A stretch of DNA of 64,000 nucleotides from the NCBI RefSeq assembly GCF_020085105.1, contig NC_058065.1, positions 4,695,718 to 4,759,717 of the forward strand, in the 5' to 3' direction. The translations under genes and the position numbers were made by a program. Below are positions 1-13,600 of the stretch, piece after piece (position 1 is the stretch's first letter; each line of letters starts with the position of its first letter). This DNA is from Siniperca chuatsi (Eukaryota; Chordata; Actinopteri; Centrarchiformes; Sinipercidae). A model generated the notes under the pieces. That model saw only the letters and a program-made list of their open reading frames with translations, was not told the origin of the DNA and ran no database searches.

Positions 1-202
1 GTTTTTCTCTACATCGCAGAGTATTAAACCACTGAGTTTCCCTCCTTTGACAGATGGGGTCTTTCAATAAGTGCAAATCTGCCTTGTGAACAGACAAGGT
101 GATAATGTGTTTAAGGCCTCAGATTACTGTACAGTAAAAAGCACCAGAAATACAACAATGGGAAGGAAAAAAAAAGCCTTCAAGAATCATGCAAATTAAG
201 AG

Positions 203-208
203 TTTAAT
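203..208 (-). promoter_or_regulatory. CYP20A1: Candidate poly(A) signal of CYP20A1 (ATTAAA)
   Basis: The plus-strand text tttaat reads ATTAAA on the minus strand, about 206 nt past the CYP20A1 stop codon. No canonical AATAAA was seen between the stop and the window edge. The real 3' end could also lie outside the window. Confidence 0.35.
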
Positions 209-413
209 TTCAAAAAGTGTCAACTACCATAATGTTGTTTAAAAAGACAGGAGTTAACGTGAGTCATGGGTTTCTCTAACGCGAGTCACTGGATCCTCAA
301 CATTCAAGAAATACTTTTCTGGAAATTCTTTTAATCAAGATGTTAAATCGATTGTTTTTTTAGAGACAGGACTCTTCAGCTCTTCTCCCTGCAGGGGTTT
401 CTAAAGACTAGTT

Positions 414-3400
414 CTAGCTTCTTCTGCTGACTGTGATCCAGGTTTCGTCCTTAGGTGTGGATACCAGCTCAGATCTGACCTCCATGACCTGTCCCTTCAA
501 CTGGTGAAGCTTCAGCTGTCGCACCAAAGTGCTGAGCAGGACAGTAGCTACAGTGTAGGCGAACCTGTCAGAGAGACCAAAAGACCAAAGTCGAATTAGC
601 TTCTTTTTACAGCCCCAAGAAAGCTTGAAATGTCTATCAAAACTGTTTTGGAACTAAATGGCTGTACTGTGGGTCCAGAAGTCCAATATTTTCCCCAGTA
701 TCATTAGCACAGCCTTCGCTCTGAGGGATACTAAGGTATGGCTCGGACTAAATGCGCTTCAGTACTTCGGGAGTTGTGTTTCTGTGTCTTAATGTTAGTC
801 TTTACCTGAGCTCTGGGCATGTTTGATTCCCAGAGAATCCGAGCAGACAGAAGCTCTTCCTGACTGATTCCTCCTCAAATCGATCTGGATCAAACCTGAG
901 GGATGTCACAGAAATCAGAAATTATATATTACAAATCAATATTTTAAACCTGAAAGATAAACCCCGCCCTGTGATGCTGTCACACTATTTTAATTATCAA
1001 CATTTGATTAATGCGCTCCAGGAGTTATATTATGATGAATTTTTTCCTTTTTAGCCTCTTTCCCCTCAACCTGCCTGGTCTACTGTACTTCTACTTCAGT
1101 GAGTGACGTCCTACAATCCCCAAAATGCCCATTGATAAATGCCAGAACGAAGGAAGTGAACTTGTTGCATACAGCTGTGAAATAAACTGTACATGTTGGT
1201 GTTCAGAGTCATACTGGATCAAGAGATTTTCCAACAAGACAAAGAGTCTACAGCCATGCCAGCTGCTCTATGAGGCTGTACTTGAGCTAAATGCTAATTA
1301 GTAGTTAGTAGTCCAGATGCAACTCCCTAGTAATTTATGGACAGCCATTTTGAAATTAATTGATGAACATGTCAAAAGTAAATGTAAATGTATGTAAAGC
1401 GAACCTGTATGGGGTGCTCCAGGTGTCAGAATCTTGCAGGACCACTCCCAAAGCGTAGATGACCAAAGTCTGAAATATGGTAAGAACAAAACATAGCATT
1501 TCTTAAAAAAAAAAAAATATATATATATATGTACCATATAATTGTCTTTTTATATTATCCTGTCTTAATGCCTTTTATGTCTTATGTAAAGCACTTTGAA
1601 TTGCCTTGTTGTTGAAAGGTGCTATATAAATAATGCCGTCCTTATTGTTATTTTCAGTTCTAATATAATTCGTTTTTCAATTACATTGCACTCCAGGAGA
1701 AAAAAGTCTACATAAAATAACAAATAGGGACCAGCAAAAACAATAACAGACCACTGAAGCCCAACTCTTGTTTTGGCCTCTCTACAATAAACTTGTCTGA
1801 CTGTCTGGCTGTAATCATTTCGTGATGAGCTGAAGAGAAAGAAAGAGACAGACAGAAGGAAACCAGATACCTCTTTGGGAATGACATGTTGATCGACTTT
1901 GCCCTCCACTTGCTGAAGCCGAGCCGCGACGGGGGTCAGCTTGGCAGTCCTCACCGTCTCATTGAGGACCTGCTGGCAGTATCTTTCCAAGGACAGAAAT
2001 GTGATAAGACCAAGGTTATCGAACACACCAACCATGCCTGCGTGAAATTTTGACCTTGAATTATTACGCCCCAATCTGGCAAATCAGTGTAATTTTTTCT
2101 AATGCTTGAACACAGTGACAACATGCATTATCTTTCCATGTTTCACTAAAGTTGGACCAATGGCCAGGTGTCCAGTCTGAGATTGTACATTTCATGGATT
2201 AGACATAAAGGTCCAAAGATCTTACCTGAGCTGAGGGATCTTGTCCAAGGTAACTGGATCTGAACCCAAAACCTCATCCAGCTCCTGGTATAGTTTGTCC
2301 TGAACTTCCTCTGAGGTGGACAGGAAGCGAAGCGCCCAGATACACACTGCCAAAACACAACATTTTACATTTAAGCTTTAGAGATTCATCTGAAAAAGGA
2401 GTGTTTGGGGGGTTTGATTTCTTGTTCTAGGACACTTTAGTTGATATTTATGGACTTACTGACTGTTGCAGGGACCCTACAGTTTAATTTCAACATGATG
2501 TGCACGTCAGGGGCTGAATAATGTGACTGACTGTGTCAAGATGTCCTGAAGCATTTAAAGACAAAGAAAATTCGTCCTATCATAACTTTATGTCCTCCTG
2601 ACTTGACATTACGATGTGATATTTTGCAGGTAGTTTAAAAAAAATGCTTAAAGGCTAAGAAAAATGAAAATATCTGCTCAAATTAATTTCTTGCTTTTAA
2701 GTTTGAAGACAGAAGATAACTTCCTCTATGTGATGTGGAGCTGAGGAGATTAGTCGATTAATCGAGTATTTTAAAAACCGATTAAAGTTATTTTTCAAGC
2801 AGAAATGTCAAACATTTTCTGGTTTATTCACATTCCTCCAATGAGAAGGTTTGATGATAGTGAGTACTGTTGGGTTTCGCCTGTTGGTTGGACAAAACAA
2901 GACATTTGAGGACGTCACCATGGGCTCTAGGAAATTGTGATTAATCTTGATGAATCATGAAAATAACTGGGAGATTAACCATTAGTTGCAGCCCTAAATA
3001 ATCAGTCAGTAGACAGAGAATTGATCTGCACCTATTTTGATGGTTGTCACTTACAGTTGGCAGTGATGACGCATCCGGCCAAAGTGAAAACCATACAGTC
3101 CTCCATGATCTGAAACAGACAAGAAAATTATTTCAGTACTATTTCAGACCTTTGTGGGAACCATGAAGATCTTTCAGTTGTCTTGAGTTTTAAACTAGGA
3201 TTTGTGTATTCACCTGTCGTTCTGTGAGGCTGGACTGAAGCAGAGCGTCCACAAACACCGTCTGCTTCCTCTGGGCTTTTCTCTCCTTCGCCACCGACAG
3301 CAGCATGGACTCCATCTCTGACAGAGCTGAACACCCGGGAAGGAAAAAAAATAAAAAATGACTGTTTCACATTTTTGACATGAACATACAGCTGCCTGAC

Positions 3401-6189
3401 ACTCACACTGAGGTTACACGTTATAAAGACTGCATTTCTAGCATCCATCTTGTTTCCAGCCCTTCAGACAGCAGCCATAATTAACTCTGGCCAGGTGCCA
3501 AGTCCCAGTAACAAGTGTCCTTGGCAGATAAATCAATAAAAGTCTCCCAAAACACTGGCTGTTCACTGATTAAGGTGATAACACTGAATGTGTTGGTTAT
3601 GCAGTCTTTATCTGTTGTCAGACTCAGTTTCTAGCTGTCTGTCAAGCTGTTCCACACACAGAGATCATGTCTGAGCCTCTGCAAAGTTTCCCTCCTGTTT
3701 TTCCACAGCCGCGCAACAGTAGAAGCCCAATGCTGCTCCTGCATGTCAACACACAGCAGGTGTGAGGGTTATTCAGTTCTGTTAAAGCTGAGAAAACTCA
3801 TGATGCAAACCTCACTCACCCTTCGCATAATGTCCTTTCCTGTTGGAGCTCTTCTCCAGGGAGCCGTCCAAGTAGCCTTTCCCGATTTCTGACCAGATCT
3901 GGTGGCGCCAGCATGAGTTAGAAGAAGAGAAAAACAAATCAACTGACCCATTTCAGCAGAACTTTAACAGGCCAAATTCCTGGTTCGTAGGAACTAAAAC
4001 AAGTCAAATTACATTACATTGAAATCCCCATGAGGTATTGGTCTCAGTACCCACAGAATCAAAGAGCAAGGGCTTCTTTGTAGATGTTCAACAAATATGC
4101 AAGGTGAAATCGATTGTAGAACATGGAAAAGACATCTGACACCCACAGGAGCAGATAAAAAGACCAGAATTCAATGCACAAGAGCAATTTTTCTCAACTA
4201 GAAAAACTCCACTGTCACTATGGCTCTCTTCCTAAAGGTAGGTGGCGTTGACTCACCGCGTCGTGGTTCTTGCGGAAGGAGAGGACCTCAGTGTCGTCTC
4301 TGTAGCGCTCGCCCAGAGCCAGCTGGGTGACAGTCTTCATGGCCAGACCCAGCAGGTGGGCACACAGAGGGGTATGCTGAGCCTCTGGGAATGACTTCCA
4401 CTTTCCCACCAGCTCCTCCACCAGCTAAGTAAAAGAAAACAATTACAGAAGGTGTATTTGTAAATATTTGTTAATGCTTAATTTCAGTGAGTAGTGTAAA
4501 AGTTTTGCAGTAGTTTTCAGTGATACAAACCTTGAGCACAAGAGGGAAGTTGTTCTTCAGTGTGTTGTTGATGGCACTCTCGTACACCTTTTTCCTTATC
4601 ACGGTCTCTGTGGCCCCGCCTCCCATTCCTGACTGGTAACCTAGCAACGACTTAAGCATCGTCTCAAAGGAGTCAGCTGAAAAGAGCAAAACAAAAACAA
4701 AGAAAGCTTTGTTTATTTAAGGCTGAAAAATACACGAGGTTCTTCTATGGAAGGAAACAAGGTGGAATCTGATTTCCTGCCTTTACCAGACAATATTTTT
4801 CATGTTGCTATCATCAGCTGGAAAATTTTTTATTCCTCACAGAATTACAGAGACATTCTACGAGAGAGGCATCTGCAAGGTCTTAATTCAGTTGGACAAT
4901 AGTCAAATCCAAACAGGATGGAAAATGCTGGTGCACTTACTGGTGTGGTTGGGGTTGATGTGTTGCTGTAACTGGCGCACAGAGCCCAGGCTAACCACCG
5001 GCTGACCGCCAAACCAGAACGACGCCACAGACCCGAACTCCTGATGCAGACTGACGAGGAACTCATGCAGACTGCCTCTGTTCACAATGTCCTGCAGGTT
5101 CCCATCCCTGAGAGCAGAAAGCCATGATGTGACTCTAATGTTTACAGCCAATGATGTACATTTGCTGCACACTGTCCTGTATATGTGCTATGACATTGGA
5201 CAGTGTAAGTCTGTCAACTGCAAAACATCTGGTAAAATGTTAAAAATTACAATCAATACCTTACAAACAGTCACATTGTCATCATATTATTTTATTTGTT
5301 TTAATGTAATTGACTCTAGCCAATTATAAATTAACTGACTGAAAAACTAACTGAATGAAAGTTAACAGAGGTAAAGATGACAACTTACTTCTCATCTGTA
5401 GGATTGAGACCTGGGATGCCAGAGGCCCTTCTGGATGACTGAAAACACGATTAGACATTGAATTTCGCCGTTAGTCAATAAAATATGTCATTATATACAC
5501 GATTTTGACTATATGACGTTAGATATGTGTTCTGTCTATACTGGCGTTCACACACATCTACAGTCTCCTCTAATAGGTGGATACGTTGGTGATGCCTGTC
5601 CAAATTACAGCTGGAGCCCATAAGTGTTCCATTCAGTAGTATGGAATCACATTGGAAAATATGGCAATTTAACGGTTCTTCTCTTACTGACAAACACACA
5701 CGTTATAAGACACCACTTAGGTCATCTGATCAGTTTTTAAGGTTTTTGGGTAAAATCGGTATACAAATGACATACAAGACAGCATCCATTGTCAATTTTA
5801 ACTTTAATAGCTATTTTGGGTAAACGGATAACGGTGCTGTTTCCGCCCATCGCGAATTCTTAAAATTGTATTTCATTGAATCAGGTCACTGATTGGTGTG
5901 TTGGATGTACGCCGAAATAAGAAATGGAACAATTCGTTGAAAATATTAAACTGCTGTTAAACTGTTATATGAGACGTTTCCTCTTGCCGATGAGCAAATG
6001 AACATTGCAACATGAAAACTCTGTTGAGAAGTTAATGGTGTAACAATGCTTTAGGGTAACAGACAGCTAAGTAGCTAGCGTTTAGTTAAAGCTAACTTCA
6101 AACTTGCAGCGACCTACCGGGTACAAATAGAGAACAGCACCGACCAAAATGACGACAAACGTGACAGCAAAGATGGCAAAGTCCAGCAT
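414..6189 (-). CDS. CYP20A1: CYP20A1, cytochrome P450 family 20 (complete, 13 exons, 462 aa)
   Basis: An orphan microsomal P450 of unknown substrate, anchored in the ER by an N-terminal helix. Exons (minus strand): 6118-6189, 5389-5438, 4941-5107, 4531-4676, 4257-4424, 3820-3898, 3214-3326, 3055-3109, 2226-2346, 1871-1982, 1405-1469, 806-895, 414-564. They sum to 1389 nt, or 462 codons plus stop, which is the human length. All introns are GT-AG and phases close. The protein starts MLDFAIFAVTF, a hydrophobic anchor. The exon at 4941-5107 carries GSLHEFLVSLHQEFG, diagnostic for this family. The K-helix ExxR is E332-T-V-R335. The heme loop reads FSGNQTCPELR with the axial cysteine near residue 409, lacking the usual glycine two residues after Cys, as in other CYP20A1 proteins. 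The I-helix lacks the normal acidic-Thr pair. The start ATG is at 6189. Confidence 0.97.
1558..1650 (+). mobile_element. Short retroposon 3' tail in CYP20A1 intron
   Basis: The stretch with gtaaagcactttgaattgcc followed by gtgctatataaata resembles the 3' end of a very common fish retroposon that usually ends in a short microsatellite. It lies between the exons at 1405-1469 and 1871-1982. Only the tail is present and no coding part is seen. The family assignment is from memory. Confidence 0.45.
2740..2995 (-). repeat. Interspersed 'GATTAATCGATTA'-edged repeat, copy 1
   Basis: One of about ten copies in this window of an element of roughly 250-290 bp. Its edges are rich in gattaatcga and it ends in gttgcagcccta. 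Internal hallmarks are gacaaaacaagacatttga and a cacattcctccaa-type segment. The other copies are near 13.5, 19.6, 29.2, 32.7, 37.8, 38.9, 52.5, 54.8 and 60.1 kb. This copy sits in the CYP20A1 intron between the exons at 2226-2346 and 3055-3109, in reverse relative to the copy at 19.6 kb. Confidence 0.75.
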
Positions 6190-7637
6190 GACTTCTCGCT
6201 TTTAATAGCACTATTTTGCTAACTTCTGCTCATGAGTCACTGGAGATTTCCACCCAACCTGATAACAGTCACCGTTACCACGTCAACAGAAACTGCAGGG
6301 CGACATTGCTTCTCTGAGTTCGACTACAAAGTCTGGATGTCAGGCAGAACAAACTAATTAACCTCAGATAGAATCGATGGATACGCTCGATACTTAATAA
6401 ATAAATGAAATGTCACTGGTTTAAACTCTAACACTTTCTCTGACATTTTTACCCATTACATGTCAGCTGACACTTGAACTGATTTTTATGTTTACAGTTC
6501 AACTACTTTCAGATATTACACTTAAAATGGCATTTTAGTGCTGTCAGTGCTTCTACCAACTGACATTTGAACTGCTTATGGTGCATACGCTTCAGCGCTT
6601 CCACTTCAACTGACATTTCAACTGCAATCATCTCCTACTCAACACATTTCAACTGCTTTCATCTCTTACACTTTAAATTACAACTGGCCTCGCCAGTTAC
6701 ATGTCTACTGCATTCCCCTCTTTAACTCCTTTCAACGCTTACATTTCGATTCACACTTTAAATCCTTTCAGGTCTCAGGTCTTCACCTTTGAATGTAACC
6801 AAAAAAACGTTTTCAGTCCTTCTAAATCCCACAACTTCCACTGTTCACGCAACTCACTTCAACTGCTTTCAGTGCTTACACTTCAGCATTTTATAGTTGA
6901 ACTGGCATTCATTTCTTTCAGGTCTTCCACTTCCAGATAAATTTATCACCTAAGCCTCGACTGACATTTCAACTCCTCTGAGTGCTTCAAGCTCCACTGA
7001 ATCTTCAGCTTCCCTCACTGCTTACACTTGAATTGACACTTCAACTTTTTCAGCATTTCATCTATTTCAAATGTTTCAACTGTGAATATTTTCAGCAGCA
7101 AGCACTCGTACTCGTAATTTTCTTTAGAAATAATATGACATTACTTATATAATAATCTATAGGTGTAATTACTTATATAAAAATATAAGTGACTAATGTG
7201 AAGAGCTCTGCTTAAGTTAAAAAAAAAAAGATCTATACTACTATCCCTATTCAACCTGTATATCATAATGTAATTATTGTATCTAATAAATATTTATGGG
7301 AGCATAGAATAATATTTGGATGGCTTTACCTGGACATAGGAGACACATCAAATATACCATTCAGTATTATAAGGTCACATTCAGTACTATGTATTATGTT
7401 CCATCATGTTTTATGCATAAGCATCTAAATCTTGCAGAATGTAATAAAGAAGCATTGTTGGATTTGTTGAATAAAACTGTATTTAAAAAGAGACGAGCAC
7501 GATCACATTTAAAAAATACAAAAACAATCTACGACACATTCAGAGTTCACTGCCAAAATACAGTGTAAAAATATGTGCAAAATGACAACAAAGCTGTACA
7601 TTATGTGTCAGAGCAGATGTGCAGAATTATTTTTTTC
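6190..7637. other. CYP20A1 upstream region and intergenic space
   Basis: This holds the presumed CYP20A1 promoter and 5' UTR (about 6190-6330), a long degenerate minisatellite (6440-7090), AT-rich sequence, and the presumed TMEM237 3' UTR below 7638. The frames at 6701-6940 and 7320-7568 on the plus strand have no coding character. No TATA box or canonical AATAAA for TMEM237 was recognised. Confidence 0.6.
6440..7090. repeat. Degenerate minisatellite, unit about 36 bp
   Basis: The words acatttcaactgctttca, gtgcttacacttca and ttgaactgacattt recur about every 35-40 bp over some 650 bp with heavy divergence. The array is pyrimidine/CA-skewed, AT-moderate and carries no open frame that keeps the periodicity. 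It fills most of the space between the 5' end of CYP20A1 and the 3' end of TMEM237. Confidence 0.7.
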
Positions 7638-10600
7638 TCAGGCCGCCATTTCTGATTTGTCCTCTGGTTTGGGAGGCTCAATCTCCATGGCCATCAGATA
7701 ACCTGAGGAAGAAGCACGAGATAATAAAATCAATGTTTAAGGTCGATTTTCAAAAACCCGAACTGATATTAAAGCAGTACTGAACACAGATTATTCTCTC
7801 TCACTCTCTGTATAGTCTGTTTCCGGTCGGGTGGCGATGAAGATCCAGGCCAGCCCCACAAGGAGAGCCACTACCAGGTTGACGGTCACCCACGGGTGGA
7901 GAATCTGGTGCTCCGATCCTGGTGGCCTAAAGAAGAAAAAGGAGAGCTTCAGGTATCATATCCAGGCTTCATAGTGAGATAGAAATATAAAATGATTCCA
8001 GAGAACTCACCATAATGTTGTGTTGAAGGCTGGGTACAGGTTGATTCGATCACTGGTCATCTGTTGGCTCAGAGAGAGGACCAATGCTGAGAAATACACT
8101 GGATGAAACCAAATAAACGAAGAGTGTGAATTGAACCCAAACATACACCATCTGTTTGAGAGGAACCCTTAAGAACCGCGTGTTGAAGGGCTGGATTGTG
8201 TGGACTCACAGAATGAGGCGAGAGCGACGGGGTCCAGCGTGATGAACTCCCGCAGAGCCATGGAGCCTTTGGCCAGGTTCACTCTGAAAACACAGGAGTT
8301 TACTCAAAAAAACCAACAAAAAAAACAAGAACTTTTCTTCGTATTTTACACACACAATACATTTTACTAAGCAGCTTAACTGTTAGTAAAGGGGTATTTT
8401 ATATGCAAGTTAGTATTCCACTTCTATAAAGTTGAGGGAGTTTAAAAAGAGTCTAAATGAAAGCAGCAGAGGCCAAGACATCCTGACTTGAGTCCCTCTG
8501 GGTCAAGCTACATACAGTAAACCCTGGAGCCTGGAAAATGCACTCCAGTTTGTTAATACACACTTTCCGTTAGTAAACTGATCTTCATATGTAAAATCTG
8601 AGGCTTGAATACTGAAAACACAGTAACTCAAAACATAATACATTGTTTTGCTAATATAAGTTCTTTTATTTACATAAAAACACTGATTTTCCATTGGAAA
8701 AGCTAACTTTTTTTAAGTCTCAACGTGCAATACTGGACCTTTATCAAACAATATCGGTGTCATTTGGACTTAGAGCCCAGTTATTTATGTATATGTCTAG
8801 TCTAAATTTCCACAATAGTAGATATTTACCCAATTTGCATCATTTTCAAGATACAAGCTTTTAAATTACAAACCGCTGCCGGTTGTACTCTCAAACTACA
8901 CAGTCAAGGATGTGCCAGTAAAGTGTGTACGGCGACATGTTTTGGATGGGATTATTTGGATGGGATTATTTCCTTAATATTTCCATTTTCTCTGATGTAT
9001 TTTTGGAGATTGGGAGCAAGTAGACCACAATGTAAATCTGTTTTTAGAAGAAAACAAATTGTAGGCAAACACGTTTGGGGAGTTGGATCAACCAATCAGC
9101 TTGCTGAGGCCCGCACAACGTGTTGTTGAGATTTGGCAGAAGCACAACTCCAGCTTTACCTGTCGAAGGCCGCCACCGTGCTGATGGCCAGCAGCATGTA
9201 GAGCAGAGACTGGGAGGGGTAAGCCAGGCTGTGGTACTGCTCCAGCAGGTTGGACAGAGCGGTGAGGTGCTGCCCGGCTAACATGTACACCACCACCACG
9301 TTCCACACAGCGTAGCCCGCCAGGAAGCCGTGACAATACAGACCGATAACCCTGCAGCAGATACAAAGGAGAGGAGAGACATTTAGGGAGGGAGGACCAC
9401 ACGCTCGTACATATTTTGCAAGCACAGAGACACTTTTCCTTCACCTGAAGCCTTCGTGCACTCTGATAGAAACGTCTCTGGTGGTCCAGAGCGGCTGAAT
9501 GTGCTGGAAGTCTGTCACGTTTTCCATCTGGTCGTTGGTCTTCCTCCAGTCTGAGCGCTCAGCAGCCTGGAAACGCTCTGCATGCGAACACATGCGCATT
9601 TATAAACTGGAATCACCACTTTTACCATTTAACAGACTCGACCACATCTTTCGTTACTCACTGTTCCTCTCTACAAAGACTTTCCCCACCGGCTGGCTCT
9701 GACCCTGAGGGGCCGAAAACAGGGAATACTGGGGGATAGGAGGAGGGGTGTCGGTGATAATATCATCCTCTTCTACATCCAACTCATCGGGAAGCTGCGA
9801 TTCAGCGACTTTTGACTTCCTGAAATTAAAAGAATAAAGATTATAGAGAAAAATACGCCATATACGATATGCTCTTCTCTCCAATCAACTCCAATTGTTT
9901 GACTTTGCTCTTATGTTTTGAACAATTCTGTGTTTGATCGCCTTTTGTCATATTTGCTTTGGTATGGTTTTATTGTGTCATAAAAAAACACCTAACACAC
10001 TTGCCCAAATATTCAGACAACAAGATAGAGAAGAAAAACAAAAGACACAAACTCTTTCCGACATGGCACCTGGACATGCAGAAACAAAAATAGAAAATAA
10101 AATAAATAAACTCTACATAGCATCTAACTCAAACCAGGTGTTTATGCATAAAATTAAAACATGACACAGGATAATGTAACTTATTTCTATAATGGTCCAG
10201 GAACAAACATTAATAGTATATATGACAGTACCATTTTTTCCGATATAGCAACATATTATTTGATAACTCCAATAATTGTTACTTTCTTTGTTTCTTACTT
10301 TCTCTTTTTGTGTTTTTTGACCACTTCTTCTCCATCGGTGGTTTGATCTGCTGCATCTCCATTCACCAGGTCAGCTTGGTCATCTTCAAAATCTGAAACC
10401 ATGAATTTACACATCTTTAGATCTTCTTCTTCTGTCTTGTCTAAGGACACTCGAGCTGGCCAATCATGGTATTTAGTTGAGAGGAAATCTCCCTACTCTC
10501 CACTGTTTTGTAGAGTGAAATTGTTTTCTTTTGATGGTTCGAAAAGCCTCCAAAGATTTAGATTTCAACGTTTACATCATTATGAAACTACAGCATTTGA

Positions 10601-13600
10601 AGGTTGTTAGAACTACGACGCAGAAAAGCAGCATTTATAGGCAAACTTGTTGTTCTCAGTCTTTACCTATAGTAGCAGTTTTCTTTTTCTTCTTCCTCCT
10701 CTGTGGGGGTGCGTCCGTCGTGGGTTCAAGGGTAAGTTGCTCTCCGATCTCAGATTCTCTCCGGCTGCCCAGGCCTCCCATTTCCATCCCCTGATCTAAA
10801 CAGGAAACAGCAGAAGCTTTCTACATGACAATGCTATGTTATAATGTACGTTTTTTTTTTGTCTTTTTAAATAAGGAAAATGAAATTTTTTTCTATGGAA
10901 ACCCCACACATTTTGATTCCTTTTTTTTGCAACAGAAACAAGCGATGAACTTTCATTCAAGTCAGATATTATTTTACATCTAAAAAAACAAGACACAGTG
11001 ATGTTAAGTATCTTAAGTGTTGTCAAGTCGAGCAGAATTAAAGGACGAGACCTTCACGTTGGGGTGAACTAGCCCTTTAAATGCAGGTAAATGAAAAGTT
11101 CAAGGTTCGGGTATGACAACCGAATGACGTCAGTACAAACACTTTGCACGTATGTGTGTGTTACCGTCCGTATCATCGGCTCCATTTGTCTCCTTTCTCA
11201 CCCTCTTCTTCTTATGTTTTGGTGCTGGTACTTCTCCTGTACAAGATGATAAATAAATAAAGACAAAGTTAAATCTAATCAGGAACTTAAGTACAAAAAT
11301 GAGATGTTAACATCCCAAATATCCCAATTTCTATATTTCAAATCCTGACTCACCAGCTGTTTCTTGACTTCATGTTTCCACGCGTTCGACAAAACAGAGA
11401 AGAAAAGTTTAGTTTGACTGTTCAGCATAAATACTGTAGATAAAGAAGACATTATAGCAGAGTAGCTAAGTAATGAATTTACCTACCTCGGCATTGTGGG
11501 AAGTGCTCGTTGCCCTCGCTTAAGAGACAAAAAGAGAAGTCAGTTTTGTTCTTTGTGTTTGTATGTTCATTTTCTAATCTAACTTCCCATAGCTGAACTT
11601 TTTGCATCTATGACTCATTAACACACAACCAGATTTAGTTTAATTTCTTTCTCCTTCTTTTTTTAAAACATGGTTTCAGCAGCTTTTACCAAGTTAAATT
11701 TAAGACATGTTTAACACCATATAGAAGGAAATTTAACCCCTGTTTCATAGTCATACCAACCAAAGTATGACAAATATTAATGAAAACCAGTAGGGATGAT
11801 AGCATGATTTTTATATCACATTTTTGTCTGTACTTCTCAGCAGTATATAACAATAAATCCTAATGATATAATTAATTAATCATTAACCATGACATGAATC
11901 TGGATAAGCAGCAGAAAACAGATGAATGAATGGATGGATGGATGGATGGATGGATGAACTACTTAAAAAATAACTAATTAAGTTCTATATATGGATTTTA
12001 CATAAGGTCCGAGGTCTGGAACAATAGTACAGGGGATTTTCCAGCCAGTTTTTAGCTGAAACGTACACATACAAAAACATTTTTTAACTAATGTTATAAA
12101 ATATTCAAGACAAAATTAAATTTAAGACTTTTTAATAACTTCTAAGGCAGGAAACTGAAATAAATGCTTTTAAGCCTTTTCAAGACCTGCAGATACTTTG
12201 TTTAATGAATAATTTTTCTGCTGATTTCTAAAACTTGTATTTAAAAAAAACATAGGATTAAATTAAGTTCTGTGCAAAATCGTACACCTCGACCTATTAT
12301 ACCTGTACTACCAACAGCCAGGCTGAGAACTACAACGAATCTGACACTTAGCAGTTAGTAAAATTGGATTCAGAAAGTGTTTGGTCGCATTAAATGTAGC
12401 GTAAACACATTAACAAATTACCTCTCCTCTGAAACAATGAGCTCAGATGCAAAGGAAGAGTTTCTTTAAAGATTTAGACAAACACTGTGTGAGCTTTTCA
12501 GAAAATTTCAGTTATAGCATACAGTCAGAGAAGACAGCCAAGATGAAAAACCTTACCGTCGTCTTTCGGGCCATTCCACCCAATAATCACATAAGAGTGC
12601 AGTGAAGCTACACATAACAACCTGGCTGACACTGTTAAATCCTTGGCTAAATCTGTGTTCATACATCCGCCAGGACTGGGGATTACTCAGGGCAGAGGTC
12701 AGACGACTCAAACCTTTTCAAACTCTCGTGTGTGGGCGAGTGAAACTTCCAGGAAGTGCGGCTGTGGAATCTGGTTTAATCTTTCTGATGATGTATAAAC
12801 AACAACACTCTATACTGTGTTTTACTGTATACACTCGGACAACTTCTAAAGACCTTTTTATTTCTTTTTTTAGGTTTTGTTAGGTGACAATTAACATATG
12901 AAATGCTTTTTTTTGGGGGGGTGAGACATGATTTTAGCCAGATATCACAGAGGTCTCATCTTGTCAAATCCAGCATTTTCATTTCTCTTAATAATTTCAA
13001 TTAATTTCATTTTCGTTTTTGTTTTCACTGGAATCTTCTTGTGATTATACGTTCCTATTGTGTTATAAAACTGTTTTGATGTAAATCAGTGACACACTGA
13101 TAACTGCATTTAACATCCCTTTGCTGATATTATTTGTGACTTTCCATACATTTACTATATTGTGATATATATTGATATAGGAAAAACACATTACGATGTA
13201 CGTGTATGATGCTATTAATATTAAAATATTGATTTAAGCAATTCCACCCAGCCCTACTTTACCTACTTACACCATCTAGCAAATCAAGTCATTTTTAAAT
13301 AGTTTATTATTTTATTTTGTGTAAAGCCATAGACTTTCACAATTTTTAGTAATTTTAGTAGTAATTTTAAGTTTTCAAATGCCTGCCTGGCTTCATCAAT
13401 TTATGCTATATGTATTTGTTATACATGTGTTTTATACATGTGTTTTCATTGGCATTACTGCCTATTTTAAGACTTTTTTACCCTAATCAGTTAATCTGCC
13501 GACCACTTTTTCAATTAACCAATTAACTGTATAAAATGTCAGGACATTATGGAAAATGCACATCCAAATGTCCCCAGCCCAAGCTGACATGTTTAAATAG

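Noticed and set aside
11353..11366. Extra TMEM237 microexon (ETAG or SQETAG)
   Set aside because: The flanking exons 11487-11518 and 11165-11236 already join in phase, and the acceptor lacks a pyrimidine tract.
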